Of a stretch of 64,000 bases of DNA, positions 32,785-42,326 are shown piece by piece (the first letter of the stretch is position 1; each line of letters starts with the position of its first letter). The stretch lies in assembly GCF_039962255.1 (NCBI RefSeq), contig NZ_JAMPKY010000013.1, positions 1-64,000 of the forward strand, read 5' to 3'. Origin of the DNA: Leptolyngbya subtilissima AS-A7. Its GTDB lineage: Bacteria > Cyanobacteriota > Cyanobacteriia > Phormidesmidales > Phormidesmidaceae. A program made the position numbers and the translations under genes. The notes below the pieces were generated by a model, which saw nothing but the letters and a program-made list of their open reading frames with translations, was not told the origin of the DNA and ran no database searches.

Positions 32785-33195
32785 ATGCCTACCATCGTCG
32801 ATATCGCTGTCAATACCGAAGGCTTCTCCACCCTAGTCGCCGCCGTTCAGGCGGCGGGGTTGGTTGAAGCACTGCAAAGCCCCGGGCCGTTTACGGTCTT
32901 TGCGCCGAATGATGCCGCTTTTGCAAAGCTGCCTCCCGGCACGGTGCAAACCCTGGTGCAAAATCCACCCCAGCTGGGGCGTATCCTCAAGTTTCATGTG
33001 GTGGCGGGCAAATACACCAAGGATGAACTGATCAAACTCGGTACGGTGGGTTCCCTTGAAGGTGCGACCATACCCATTCATAACCTCTCTGATGATGAGG
33101 CGTTCGAGGTGAAAAATGCCACGGTGCTCGCTGCCGACATCGAAGCCGATAATGGCATCATTCACGTGCTGGATACTGTCATGTTGATGGGGTAA
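32785..33195 (+). CDS. cupS: Fasciclin-domain subunit CupS of NDH-1MS
   Basis: A 136-aa single FAS1 domain without signal peptide, as expected for CupS, the small subunit associated with CupA. The FAS1 H1 and H2 regions are visible: [20 protein letters not shown] and the C-terminal [14 protein letters not shown]. Order ndhF3-ndhD3-cupA-cupS equals that of Synechocystis sll1732-sll1735, which supports the name. Many other FAS1 proteins are secreted; this one appears cytoplasmic. Confidence 0.88.
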   Translation: MPTIVDIAVNTEGFSTLVAAVQAAGLVEALQSPGPFTVFAPNDAAFAKLPPGTVQTLVQNPPQLGRILKFHVVAGKYTKDELIKLGTVGSLEGATIPIHNLSDDEAFEVKNATVLAADIEADNGIIHVLDTVMLMG

Positions 33196-33340
33196 ACCTT
33201 GGGCTGAGGAAGCGATCGCGGTCTCTTTGTCTAGCTAGATTGAGTGCGTTCTTGCCTGAACTGCATCACTGGGATAGGTATCCTTGGTATAGAGGGTGAC
33301 ATTCTCTGTGAAACTAGCGATCGCATAACTGGCCCCAACA

Positions 33341-34195
33341 ATGCCCCTAACCCGAAGTCGATATGTGACGGCCCTGATTGAGGGGTTGTCTAGTTTGGGA
33401 CTGCTCGTCTTGCTCTCTGGTTGCTCGGCTTTGCCTGAGATAGGGGCTGTTGGTGCCCAACCTAGAGAGCAAGAGATTGCCGAGGCTTCAACCCGTGAGC
33501 AAGATTCTTTAGCAGTCGTCACTGATCAAGCTGCAAACCAAGCTGCTGTTAAAACCTTACCCACTGCAACCGTAGTGTCTGTGGGCGACGGCGATACGCT
33601 GCGTGTGCAGGGGCAGGATGGCCCAATCACCGTTCGTGTGGCCTGTGTGGATGCGCCCGAGAGTAACCAGGCCTTTGGCCCCGAGGCAACGCTGCGGCTG
33701 CGGCAGTTGCTCTCGACTGGGCAGCCGGTGGAAGTGCGGGCGATCGAGCGCGATCGCTACGGCAGAACCGTGGCTGAAATCTACAGCGGCGGCCAATCGG
33801 TTGGCCTACAGCTGGTGGGTGAAGGCTACGCCGTCGTTTACGAACAGTACATTTCTGGCTGCGCTGCCACCGCTGACGACTACCGCCAGGCCGAATCTGC
33901 GGCCCGCAACGCTCGCCGCAACTTTTGGAGCCAGCCCAACCCCACCATGCCCTGGGATTTTCGTCGGGGCGGGACATCCCCCACCCCAACGGATCCACCA
34001 CCGGCTGTTGTGCCAGCTCCCGTTAACCCGCCTTCAGCGACTCCGACCAATTTGCCCGCCTGTGTGTCTGGCGATTGCGACTGTGGCGACTTTGCCACCT
34101 GGGAACAAGCTCAGGCTGTGCTTAACGCCACCCCTGGTGACCCTCACCGTCTCGATGGCGATAGCGACGGTGTTGCCTGCGAAAGCTTGCGCTAA
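33341..34195 (+). CDS. Staphylococcal-nuclease-like lipoprotein with excalibur domain
   Basis: A 284-aa predicted lipoprotein nuclease. The signal peptide ends in a lipobox LLSGC with lipidated C28. The thermonuclease domain (about 68-205) has [27 protein letters not shown], and [13 protein letters not shown], keeping the Asp, Arg and Glu positions of the active site. A Pro/Thr-rich linker leads to a C-terminal excalibur calcium-binding motif ([12 protein letters not shown]). It probably acts outside the plasma membrane on nucleic acid. It is 146 bases after cupS on the same strand. Confidence 0.9.
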   Translation: MPLTRSRYVTALIEGLSSLGLLVLLSGCSALPEIGAVGAQPREQEIAEASTREQDSLAVVTDQAANQAAVKTLPTATVVSVGDGDTLRVQGQDGPITVRVACVDAPESNQAFGPEATLRLRQLLSTGQPVEVRAIERDRYGRTVAEIYSGGQSVGLQLVGEGYAVVYEQYISGCAATADDYRQAESAARNARRNFWSQPNPTMPWDFRRGGTSPTPTDPPPAVVPAPVNPPSATPTNLPACVSGDCDCGDFATWEQAQAVLNATPGDPHRLDGDSDGVACESLR

Positions 34196-34252
34196 GGCTG
34201 TAGTCGAAAATCCGAGTCCCTACAGGGGCCAACACCGTTTGCCCCTACCTGT

Positions 34253-35659
34253 TTACAGCCGCCGTCGCCGCGATCGCCGCCAGTTAAACCAGTTCTCGGC
34301 CCAGTCTCGTCGCCAAGTGCCGTGCCGCCAGCGCTGCCGCTGCCACTCGCTCACCATTAAGGGAATGATCTCCGCTTGGCTGAGAGATAGCGTTGGCACC
34401 TGATCGAGCCGCGGCAGCGAAATATTCTGGTCGATCGCCAGCGCTACCGTGTGCATGAGTTCGCTGGCTCCAGGGCCGCAAATTTGGGCACCGAGCAGCT
34501 GCCCATCGGCGCGCACTATCCACCGGCAAAAGCCCGTGATGTCGTTACCGTAGTGGGTCTTAAGAACTTGGCCGAAAGCTACTTGTACCACAGTTGCTTC
34601 GCTGCCGTACCAGTGACGGGCTTGATCAGCGGTGAGCCCAATCCGCGCATATTCTGGCCCGGTGTGGAGTAGGGCAGGGCGGTTGAGAAAGGAAACCTTT
34701 CGCAGCGGCAGGTAGAGCGCATTGTGCAGGGCGATCGCCACCTCTTGGCGATCGGTTGATTCGGCCCAGTAACCCCCCAGGGCCGGGCCGCAGGCAAACA
34801 CTCGGGGATGGGCAGTGGCGAGGCGATCGTCCACCGATAAAGCGGTGGCGACGCCGTGAACTATTTGAGGCTGAATGCCGATGCTGCTGAGGTTGAGCGG
34901 CCCCAAGGCAGGGTGGGAAGCGGTAGCTAGTACCAGGGTTTGAGCCTTGAGTAAGTCACCACTGGCCAATGAGACTTCAACGCTATCTTTGTAATGGATC
35001 CCGTCTAAGCGAGTGTTGAGCTTGAGGGTTACTCCTGCCGCCTCCAGCAGCGCTTCTACAAAAGCAGATATATCAGGGTCTTCGGTAGCGAGGAGGGTGT
35101 CGCCTCGGGTGACTAGGGTGGTGTGGCAACCGAGTTGAGCCAGGGCTTGGGCCAGGGCGATCGCCGCTGCACTCCGCCCCAGCACGATCGCCGACTCGGG
35201 CAGCGCCGCTAAGTCTAGCAGCGTGTCGAGAGTCAGGTAGGGGGTTTCGGCTAGCCCAGGAATATCGGGGATGGCAACGGCGGTACTGGGGGTGAGGAGG
35301 TAGCTGCGCGATCGCAGTCGCCGCGTCAACGTTGTCACTGCCAGATTTGGCCGAGGGCTAAACTGGCCCGGTTCCAGCACTACATCCACACCGCTAGTGG
35401 CCAAGCTATCAAGATTCAGGTGGGGGTAGGCGATCGCCTCTAGCGCTCTGACCTGAGATTTCAGCGACTCCCAGGTTGGGCCTTGAGAAGCTCCAGCTTG
35501 AGCTAGGGTGGTAAGCACAATCTGCCGACGAACCTGCCGCTCCACCTCGCCCGGAGGCTCAACCAGGGCTACCCGCGCACCCTCTCGCACCGCCAAGGCC
35601 GCTGCCTCACGCCCCTGCACCGTGCCGCCGAGAATCACTGCGTCGTAGTCAACGGTCAT
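34253..35659 (-). CDS. FAD-dependent pyridine-nucleotide oxidoreductase lacking the disulfide pair
   Basis: A 468-aa protein with the domain order of dihydrolipoamide dehydrogenase and mercuric reductase. The FAD motif is GGTVQGREAA (11-20), the NAD motif VLGRSAAAIALAQALAQLG (about 160-178), and a C-terminal dimer domain begins near 340. The redox-active CxxxxC expected around residue 40-50 is absent; no Cys occurs in the first 150 residues. The C-terminal HPTxSE-type catalytic His is also replaced (VPTLSLSQAE). It therefore cannot use the normal dithiol mechanism, though FAD and NAD(P) binding are plausible. Confidence 0.82.
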   Translation of the reverse strand: MTVDYDAVILGGTVQGREAAALAVREGARVALVEPPGEVERQVRRQIVLTTLAQAGASQGPTWESLKSQVRALEAIAYPHLNLDSLATSGVDVVLEPGQFSPRPNLAVTTLTRRLRSRSYLLTPSTAVAIPDIPGLAETPYLTLDTLLDLAALPESAIVLGRSAAAIALAQALAQLGCHTTLVTRGDTLLATEDPDISAFVEALLEAAGVTLKLNTRLDGIHYKDSVEVSLASGDLLKAQTLVLATASHPALGPLNLSSIGIQPQIVHGVATALSVDDRLATAHPRVFACGPALGGYWAESTDRQEVAIALHNALYLPLRKVSFLNRPALLHTGPEYARIGLTADQARHWYGSEATVVQVAFGQVLKTHYGNDITGFCRWIVRADGQLLGAQICGPGASELMHTVALAIDQNISLPRLDQVPTLSLSQAEIIPLMVSEWQRQRWRHGTWRRDWAENWFNWRRSRRRRL

Positions 35660-35694
35660 GGTCTCTCCACGTGTGTCCCCATGAGTTTAGCGCC

Positions 35695-35855
35695 AGCGTC
35701 AGCAGGGGGATCGGGGCGATGGGGAAGGTGAGGGAGATGAGGAAGGTGAGGGCGTGGGGGGTTAAGGGGTGAGAGGTAAGGGTTTCTGTGGATCTCTCTA
35801 GCTCCCCATCTTCCCTATCTCCCTTATCTTTCCTATTCCCTCCAACTCCCTTCCT
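35695..35855. repeat. Mirrored purine/pyrimidine block upstream of ppx
   Basis: A G/A-rich arm (GGGGAAGGTGAGGGAGATGAGG type, 35705-35780) precedes a C/T-rich arm (CTCCCCATCTTCCCTATCTCCC type, 35795-35855). The arms are roughly complementary. It is a relative of the TGGATGGG family, without clear ATCCACCC units. Confidence 0.55.
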
Positions 35856-35945
35856 AGTTTATTTAGTCTGAGTAAAGTTTATTCCTGGTCCTGATGGGGT
35901 GCAGCGGGCCAGGTAAGATTTGAAACAAACGCAGCATGGGCGACT

Positions 35946-37598
35946 ATGACAGGCACTATTTCGACCCGCGAGTTCGCATCGATTACCGATTTTTCTGACT
36001 TTGCCCCGCCAGAAATTACTAGCGATCGCGTTTTGGCGGCCATCGATGTGGGCACTAACTCGATTCACATGGTGGTTGTCAAAATTCAGCCTGATCTACC
36101 CGCCTTTACCATTGTCGATCGCGAGAAAGAGACCGTGCGCCTAGGCGACTTCAATGCAGCCACGGGGGGGCTGTCGGAGGCCGCTATGGAGCGGGCGATC
36201 AAGGCGCTAAAACGCTGCTGTGCGATCGCCTCTAGCCTTCAGGCCGAAGATATTGTGGCGGTAGCCACCAGCGCTGTGCGGGAGGCCAGCAACGGCCAAG
36301 AATTTGTTGAGCGGGTTTACACAGAAGTTGGCCTGGCCCTCAACCTGATTTCGGGCACCGAAGAAGCGCGGCGCATCTACCTGGGCGTGCTCTCGGGCGT
36401 AGAGTTTAATGGCCAGCCCCACACCATCATCGACATTGGCGGCGGCTCCACCGAGTTAATTTTGGGCACCGGCGAACCCCATCGCTTTCTCAGCAGCACC
36501 AAGGTGGGGGCGGTGCGGCTCACGGCCCAGTTTATTTCCACTGACCCCATTTCAGATGCCGAGTTTAGCTCTCTGCGAGCCTACGTGCGGGGCATGATAG
36601 AACCCAATACCACCAAGCTTAAGCACCATCTCCAAGACGGAGAGCCGATGCAGCTGATGGGTACCTCGGGCACCATTGAGTGTCTAGCCGCAGTCATCGC
36701 TGCCGAGCGACTGGGCCTGGTGCCCAATCCCCTTAACGGGTTTCAGATGAGCTACGACGAGATCTCGCGGCTGGTCGAAACCCTGCGCCACGCCACCTAC
36801 GCCGAACGGCTAGCCCTGCCCGAAATGTCGCCGCGCCGCGCCGAGATTGTCGTAGCGGGAGCGGTGATTTTGCATGAAACTATGGGGCTCCTCAATGCTG
36901 AGAGCATTACCATCTGCGAGCGTGCCCTGCGGGAGGGGGTCGTCGTTGACTGGATGCTCACCCACGGTCTGATCGAAGACCGGATGCAGTTTCAAAAGTC
37001 GGTACGGCAGCGCAACATTCTCAAAACCGCGAAGAAATATAAGGTGCACTTCGACCGCTCAAAGCGGGTGGCTGAGTTTGCGATGGATCTGTTTGAGCAA
37101 ACCCGAGGCAGCCTGCACACCTGGGGCAATCTAGAAAAAGAACTGCTCTGGGCCGCCGCCATCCTGCACAACTGCGGCCATTTTGTCAGCCACTCGTCGC
37201 ACCATAAGCATTCTTACTATCTGATCCGCCATGGCGAGCTGCTGGGCTATACCGAAACCGAGCTGGAGGTGATCGCTAACATCGCTCGCTATCACCGTAA
37301 GAGCGCCCCTAAAAAGAAGCACGATAACTATCGCAATCTGCCCACCCGCTACCACCGACAGATGATTACTCACCTCAGCGCCCTGCTGCGCCTGGCGGTG
37401 GCTCTCGATCGCCGTGGAATTGGGGCCGTTGAGAGCATTCACTGCAACTTCGATGCTGACGCCCACCTGCTGTCCATAGAGGTGCGGGCCGCCAACCCCA
37501 ATGACGACTGCGCCTCAGAACTGTGGAATCTAGACTATAAAAAGGCCTACTTTGAGCAGGTGTTTGAGGTAAAGCTGGCGGCTCGGCTGGTGGGTTAA
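35946..37598 (+). CDS. ppx: Exopolyphosphatase, Ppx/GppA family
   Basis: A 550-aa enzyme that removes terminal phosphate from polyphosphate (or from pppGpp). The actin-like ATPase fold is marked by AAIDVGTNSIHMVVV (about 31-45) and IIDIGGGSTELILGTG (about 159-175). The conserved Glu in GTEEARRIYLGVL is present. A C-terminal HD-like region (about 370-500) contains HNCGHFVSHSSHHKHSYYLI. The length and HD-type tail fit cyanobacterial Ppx. It is convergent with the next gene, 21 bases apart. Confidence 0.92.
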   Translation: MTGTISTREFASITDFSDFAPPEITSDRVLAAIDVGTNSIHMVVVKIQPDLPAFTIVDREKETVRLGDFNAATGGLSEAAMERAIKALKRCCAIASSLQAEDIVAVATSAVREASNGQEFVERVYTEVGLALNLISGTEEARRIYLGVLSGVEFNGQPHTIIDIGGGSTELILGTGEPHRFLSSTKVGAVRLTAQFISTDPISDAEFSSLRAYVRGMIEPNTTKLKHHLQDGEPMQLMGTSGTIECLAAVIAAERLGLVPNPLNGFQMSYDEISRLVETLRHATYAERLALPEMSPRRAEIVVAGAVILHETMGLLNAESITICERALREGVVVDWMLTHGLIEDRMQFQKSVRQRNILKTAKKYKVHFDRSKRVAEFAMDLFEQTRGSLHTWGNLEKELLWAAAILHNCGHFVSHSSHHKHSYYLIRHGELLGYTETELEVIANIARYHRKSAPKKKHDNYRNLPTRYHRQMITHLSALLRLAVALDRRGIGAVESIHCNFDADAHLLSIEVRAANPNDDCASELWNLDYKKAYFEQVFEVKLAARLVG

Positions 37599-37619
37599 AG
37601 CATTTAACAGCCGAAGCCC

Positions 37620-38318
37620 CTAGTCTCGCTCGGCGCTGGGGTGGTGCTGGGTTTGCTGGGTCGACCGACTGGGCAATAGCTCGGAAGAGTCGGCGGTGGG
37701 AATGGTCTCTAGCCCAGCCTCGGGGAGCGCGTGAAGGGTGGTTTCTTCGAGCTGAGGAAGCGGGGCATCAAGGTTACCGGGAAGGATGCGATTTTCCTCC
37801 AGGGAGGCCGCGCCATCGCTCTGGTTTTCCCTGTGGCTGTCCTCAAGCTCCAGCGGTCGTGGGGTGGGGATGGGGGCGCGATCGCCAGGCTGAATGGTGG
37901 GTTGGTGTGTCTGGGCTGATTTGGCGGGGCGGCGGGGCGGTGGCTGAGGCGACGAATTCTTCGTCCAGGCTTGCCAGGCAGCGCGGGCTCCGGCCATAAA
38001 AGTCTTGGTGCCAGTGTTTAGGCGCTTAGCTCCGGTCTGGGCAGTGGAAATACTCTGGTTGACCTGCTGCACCACCTGCCCAGCACTCTGCACGCCCTCG
38101 GTGACGTCGTCGGTGAGCTCCACAATTTCTAACCCGGTGAGACGAATGGCCTCTAGGGTGGGGGGCAGCTCGCGACCCAGAGTATCAAAGAATTTTTCGG
38201 CACTGCGGGCGGCACGACCCAGCTCGCGCATAGCCGGTATGGCCACCATCAGCACCGCTGTCAGACTGATGACAACCAGCAAAAACGATAGAGCTAGCCA
38301 AAACAGCGGGTCGGCCAA
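37620..38318 (-). CDS. DUF948-like membrane-anchored protein
   Basis: A 232-aa protein with one N-terminal membrane helix (about 8-30), then an amphipathic alpha-helical region (about 33-120) resembling DUF948 proteins, and a Pro/Gln/Glu-rich disordered C-terminal half. It starts 11 bases after the YtxH gene stop and forms a three-gene run with it and the next. Such trios of DUF948 and YtxH proteins are frequent stress or envelope genes in many bacteria. Function is unknown. Confidence 0.7.
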   Translation of the reverse strand: MADPLFWLALSFLLVVISLTAVLMVAIPAMRELGRAARSAEKFFDTLGRELPPTLEAIRLTGLEIVELTDDVTEGVQSAGQVVQQVNQSISTAQTGAKRLNTGTKTFMAGARAAWQAWTKNSSPQPPPRRPAKSAQTHQPTIQPGDRAPIPTPRPLELEDSHRENQSDGAASLEENRILPGNLDAPLPQLEETTLHALPEAGLETIPTADSSELLPSRSTQQTQHHPSAERD

Positions 38319-38329
38319 AATGGGTGCTC

Positions 38330-38665
38330 CTACTCCTGGGTAGACCCGTTACTGACCACGGGTGCGGACTGGCGAAGCTGCTCATATTCCTGACGGCTGG
38401 CCTCTTGACCGGCGGCGATCGCCGCCCGCAGCCGAGTCAGCGTGTGGTCCCAGTTGACTAGGGCGGTTTCCGATAGGCGATCGGCCTGAAGATTGACGCT
38501 GGTGGCTAAGTCTTCGACCAGCTCAGGCAAGGCATCAGCTGATTTTTTGAGAATGCGACGGGTTTCGCGCCCGGTACGGGGAGCCACCAGCAGCCCTGCC
38601 ACTGCGCCTATAGCGGCTCCTAGCAGCACTCCGCCAACAAACCCCCCTGACTGTTTCTCGCTCAT
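38330..38665 (-). CDS. YtxH-domain protein
   Basis: A 111-aa protein with the YtxH pattern GGFVGGVLLGAAIGAVAGLL then APRTGRETRR (about 7-36): one Gly-rich membrane helix followed by Lys/Arg and a helical tail. Family members are general-stress proteins of unknown mechanism. It lies 11 bases upstream of the DUF948-like gene. Confidence 0.85.
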   Translation of the reverse strand: MSEKQSGGFVGGVLLGAAIGAVAGLLVAPRTGRETRRILKKSADALPELVEDLATSVNLQADRLSETALVNWDHTLTRLRAAIAAGQEASRQEYEQLRQSAPVVSNGSTQE

Positions 38666-38743
38666 AATGTCTTTATCCTGTGCTTGCCAAACCGTTGCCC
38701 CGACCTCTGCCCAATCCCTTAACCGGCTAGAGCTAAGGCAATC

Positions 38744-39094
38744 CTACCGCCTTTTAGCAGAAGCCACGTTGGCCCTGGGGCTGAACCGGCGACTCATTCC
38801 TAGCCAACGGCTGGCCTGGGGCAGCAGACCCACCATAGCCATGAGCTGTTGAAGGCGTTGAAGCTGGAGCTGAAGTAGGCTGTAGCGTTGTCTAAGGTAG
38901 GCTGTGCCTGCTTGGCCGCGCAAAATAGCGGGAGGAATAACAACGGGATTGAGAGTGTTGTGGGTGTTGCGCTCCCAAGTCGTCAGCGCGTCGGCCACGG
39001 CTCCGAGGCTTTTGCTCAACTGCCATACCTGCCAGGCCACATAAAAGCAAAACAGCGCAATCACTAGATTTAGGCTAACGGCAACCGCAATCAC
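38744..39094 (-). CDS. Small membrane protein of the YtxH cluster
   Basis: A 116-aa protein with an N-terminal hydrophobic helix (IAVAVSLNLVIALFCFYVAW, residues 2-21) and a basic helical C-terminus. It is 78 bases upstream of ytxH on the same strand and probably cotranscribed. It is unrecognised; the similar layout of one helix plus amphipathic tail suggests it works with the two downstream proteins. Confidence 0.65.
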   Translation of the reverse strand: MIAVAVSLNLVIALFCFYVAWQVWQLSKSLGAVADALTTWERNTHNTLNPVVIPPAILRGQAGTAYLRQRYSLLQLQLQRLQQLMAMVGLLPQASRWLGMSRRFSPRANVASAKRR

Positions 39095-39200
39095 AACTTT
39101 CGCCCTATCCTTTTAACTGGCTTAATCATAACGGTATTCTGGCATAGCGACATTCTGAGCCAACCGCCGCATTTCCTGCTGCCGTTAGGAGATCTACCCG

Positions 39201-41360
39201 TTGGACACTATAGCTAAAACCCTTGATGTGGATCCCAACCGCGGGATTGATGAACCTTCGGGCCGTCCCCACCTGCCCTACAAAACCCTGACGATTGCCC
39301 TTGGTGCGGCCCAGACCAACACGCTGATCAAGCTCGCCCCCGGCACCTACAGCGCTGCTACAGGCGAACGCTTCCCCATCACCGTGCCGGACGGCGTGAT
39401 AATCGCGGGCCAGGAATCGACCCAAGGCCAGGGGATTGCGATCGCAGGTGGCGGCCCAGGGCCAGGGGCGATTTCAGTGGGGTTAATTATTCAAGGCCAG
39501 GGCCAGCTGCGGGGGGTGACGGTGCAAAACCCTCAGGGCGTTGGCATCTTGATTGGCTTGGGCGCGCCCTTAGTGCGCGCCTGTCGCCTCAACCAGTGCA
39601 AGGTGGGGCTTCAGGTAGCGGGGGCCAGCCGTCCCCTGGTGGCCAAAACGGGGGTAGATGATTGCAGCGATCGCGGCCTCAGCTTTGTCGACCAAGCTCG
39701 GGGCGAGGTGCAGGACTGCACCGTAGAGCGCTGCGGTACCGGCATTTACCTAGGGCAAAACGCTGCGCCGCTGATTCGCAGCTGCCAGTGCTCAAACAAT
39801 CAAGTGGGGGTGCAGGTGGCTGGGGCCGCTAATCCGGTGCTGCGGCACAATCGGCTAGTGCAAAACCAAACCGCTGGCCTAGTGGTGCAAGACACCGGTC
39901 GCCCCGATCTGGGCCAGCCCGACGACCCAGCGGGCAACATTTTGCGCTACAACCGCCAAGCCGATCTGCGCAACGACACCCAACCGGCGCTAACGCTGGT
40001 CGGCAACGACGTGATTCCCACAGGGCTGGTGGGGACAGTCAATCTATTGGCAAGCCAGTGGCCCGACCCCGCCGCCGTACCGCCGGTGCTGCTCGATCGC
40101 CCCACCGTATCCCCTGCGCCCTCCGCACCTACGCTCCTCCCCCCGTCGGACAAGCCGCTGACTCCAGCTACTCCGGTGCCTAGCCGCTTTACCGACCTGG
40201 GGAGCCACTGGGCCACTCCCTACATTGAGGCTCTGGCCGATCGCGGCCTGGTGAAGGGCTACGGCAATGGCACCTATCGCCCTCAGGAGACTATCAATCG
40301 GGGCCAGTTTGCAGCTATGGTGGCCGCCAGCTACAGCAACTTCGACCCGGTGCGGGGAGCCATCACCTTTGTGGACGTGCCGCCGACCCACTGGGCCGCC
40401 AGCGCTATCGACCAGGCCCAGCGCAAGGGCTTTTTGGGCGGCTACCCCGACCAGACCTTTCGTCCTAACCAGGGCATGGTGCGAGTGCAGGCGATCGTGG
40501 CGGTGGCCACGGGACTGAAGTTGCCCCCGGCCCCAGCAAGCGGGCTGGGGGTGTACTGCGATCGTGCCCAGATTCCTAGCTATGCGATCGATGCTCTGGC
40601 CAGCGCCACTCAGGCGGGCTTGGTGATCAACCATCCCGACCCAGAGCAGCTGCGGCCCCTAGAAACCATGACCCGCGCCGAGGTTGCCGTGCTGATTTAC
40701 CAGGGGCTGGTAGCCCAAGGCAAGGCCCCTCCCTTAACTACTGTCGCTACTCCCCCTGCTGCCATGGCTCAAGGATCGTTTCCCGATATTCAAACCCATT
40801 GGGCGCTGGACTTTATTCAGGGCTTACTCAACCTCGGCCTAGTGCAGGGGGATGACGCGGGCCGCTTTAACCCCGCTCAGCCCATGACCCGCGCCCAGTT
40901 TGCTGCCCTAGTCAGTCGCGCCTTTGCCCCCGCGCCGCGCCGTCCGGCCCAGCTGTTTCGCGATGTGCCCGCGGGCTACTGGGGGGCCAGCGCCATTCAA
41001 ACCGCCTACCGGGGTGGGTTTCTCTCGGGGTTTCCCGATCAAACCTTTGGGCCAGAAAATCCTTTGTTGCGAGCCCAGGTGTGGGTAGCGTTGATCTCAG
41101 GGCTGGCGCTGCTGCCCAATCAGCCCGGCAACCTGAGACTGCTGGAGCGTTACCGCGATCGCGCCACCATTCCCGACTATGCGGTGAATGCGGTCGCTAA
41201 GGCCACGCAACTCGGTCTGGTGGTCAACGTGCCCGACATTGCTCAGCTCCACCCCAACCGGGTAGCCAGCCGCGCCGATGTCTGTGCGGCGGTGTATCAG
41301 GCGCTAGTGCTACAGCTGCGGGCGTCGAGGATTGATAATCCGTTTATTGTGAGGCCGTAG
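39201..41360 (+). CDS. DUF1565 beta-helix protein with six SLH repeats
   Basis: A 719-aa protein. Residues about 1-290 form a DUF1565/pectate-lyase-like right-handed beta-helix (SGRPHLPYKTLTIAL, KLAPGTYSAATGERFPITVP, many short turns). A Pro/Thr-rich linker (290-325) leads to two triplets of S-layer-homology repeats at about 330, 390, 453 (degenerate), 527, 588 and 650 (degenerate); clear cores are FTDLGSHWATPYIEALADRG and FPDIQTHWALDFIQGL. SLH domains bind secondary cell-wall polymer. The start is TTG with AGGAG nine bases upstream; an in-frame TAG at 39186 rules out an earlier start. No signal peptide is visible, odd for an SLH protein. Confidence 0.85.
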   Translation: MDTIAKTLDVDPNRGIDEPSGRPHLPYKTLTIALGAAQTNTLIKLAPGTYSAATGERFPITVPDGVIIAGQESTQGQGIAIAGGGPGPGAISVGLIIQGQGQLRGVTVQNPQGVGILIGLGAPLVRACRLNQCKVGLQVAGASRPLVAKTGVDDCSDRGLSFVDQARGEVQDCTVERCGTGIYLGQNAAPLIRSCQCSNNQVGVQVAGAANPVLRHNRLVQNQTAGLVVQDTGRPDLGQPDDPAGNILRYNRQADLRNDTQPALTLVGNDVIPTGLVGTVNLLASQWPDPAAVPPVLLDRPTVSPAPSAPTLLPPSDKPLTPATPVPSRFTDLGSHWATPYIEALADRGLVKGYGNGTYRPQETINRGQFAAMVAASYSNFDPVRGAITFVDVPPTHWAASAIDQAQRKGFLGGYPDQTFRPNQGMVRVQAIVAVATGLKLPPAPASGLGVYCDRAQIPSYAIDALASATQAGLVINHPDPEQLRPLETMTRAEVAVLIYQGLVAQGKAPPLTTVATPPAAMAQGSFPDIQTHWALDFIQGLLNLGLVQGDDAGRFNPAQPMTRAQFAALVSRAFAPAPRRPAQLFRDVPAGYWGASAIQTAYRGGFLSGFPDQTFGPENPLLRAQVWVALISGLALLPNQPGNLRLLERYRDRATIPDYAVNAVAKATQLGLVVNVPDIAQLHPNRVASRADVCAAVYQALVLQLRASRIDNPFIVRP

Positions 41361-41416
41361 GGGAGTGGACAGTGGATGGGTAGGCGGGTGGATGGGTGGG
41401 TGAGTGGGCGGGTAGT
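41361..41416. repeat. Short TGGATGGG repeat block
   Basis: Seven or so imperfect units of GGATGGGTAGGCGGGTGGATGGG type between convergent genes. It is a G-rich arm only; no C-rich partner follows. Confidence 0.7.
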
Positions 41417-42214
41417 TTAGGTGACTTTTTCTAAAACCACGAGTAGGCGGGTGGCGAAGAGTTGGGGGAGGTGGTCGCAGAGGCGATCGATCGCTGTCAT
41501 CAGCGGTAGCCACAAGGTGGGGTAGAGCTGGGGTTTCGAGTAGCCGCCGGAGGCGACGTAGGAGATGGCGGCGTAGCGCTGGGTGGTCACGACTCGAAAT
41601 CTGTTCAAATCTTGGGGGATGTTGGTTTTGAGAAACAGGCGGCTGGCGTTGCCTTGGGCGGCATAGTAATCAATTTGGCTCGGATTCCACGCGGGGGGCG
41701 CGTGCCACTGAATTGGTTGGTTGAGGGCCAGGGGTTCGGGGTGGAGGGCACCGTAGACCAGCAGGCCTAGTAGGCTGACGCAGGGCTCAAACAAAATCAC
41801 CCGGCCACCGGGGGCCAGCACGCGATCGAACTCCTGGAGGGCGGTGCCGGGATAGCGCAGGTGGTGAAACACGTCAAAGAGCACCAAGTTTGACAGGCTG
41901 CCGGGGGCAAAGGAGAGGGCGTAGGCATTCTCAACTCGATCAATCCAGGGATTAGGGAAGATGTCGGTGCGAATACAGCCGGGGATCACCCGCTGAATAT
42001 CGGCGACTCCAGAGCCTAGCTCGACGATGGGCTGGGGCAGCGGAGCTAGGTAGTTGGCGATGGCTTGGTGAAACGTTTTGTAGATTGCCCGCAGAGCCGG
42101 CTTCTGGTGCCAGGCGTCGGCATTTTTGAGAATTTCTTGGTTGTGTCGATCGATGCTTTCCAACGCCATTCTTTCGCTTGCCTCTCCCTTGAGTTTGGGC
42201 CTAGGCACCATCAT
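41417..42214 (-). CDS. SAM-dependent methyltransferase, class I
   Basis: A 265-aa methyltransferase. Motif I reads IVELGSGVADIQRV (about 65-78), motif II NLVLFDVFHHLRYPG, and motif III LAPGGRVILFEPCVS. The N-terminal 50 residues are helical. Substrate is unknown; it neighbours a GT39-like glycosyltransferase in divergent orientation, so a surface-glycan or lipid role is possible. An alternative start at 42169 (MALESIDRHN) has a better GAGG-type ribosome site. A 12-bp palindrome TTCTCGCGAGAA lies at 42224-42235 in the shared upstream region. Confidence 0.83.
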   Translation of the reverse strand: MMVPRPKLKGEASERMALESIDRHNQEILKNADAWHQKPALRAIYKTFHQAIANYLAPLPQPIVELGSGVADIQRVIPGCIRTDIFPNPWIDRVENAYALSFAPGSLSNLVLFDVFHHLRYPGTALQEFDRVLAPGGRVILFEPCVSLLGLLVYGALHPEPLALNQPIQWHAPPAWNPSQIDYYAAQGNASRLFLKTNIPQDLNRFRVVTTQRYAAISYVASGGYSKPQLYPTLWLPLMTAIDRLCDHLPQLFATRLLVVLEKVT

Positions 42215-42326
42215 AGGTGGTCATTCTCGCGAGAAAGCAGATGGCTATCGGCAGACCCCGGCTCCTGCCATGCCTCCGTCTATAGTAGGGTGATGAAATT
42301 GACTGAGCCCTAGGTCGAAACTCTCC

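Noticed and set aside
34253-35659. Mercuric reductase or dihydrolipoamide dehydrogenase as a firm call
   Set aside because: The redox cysteine pair and the catalytic His are missing, so neither activity is possible as known.
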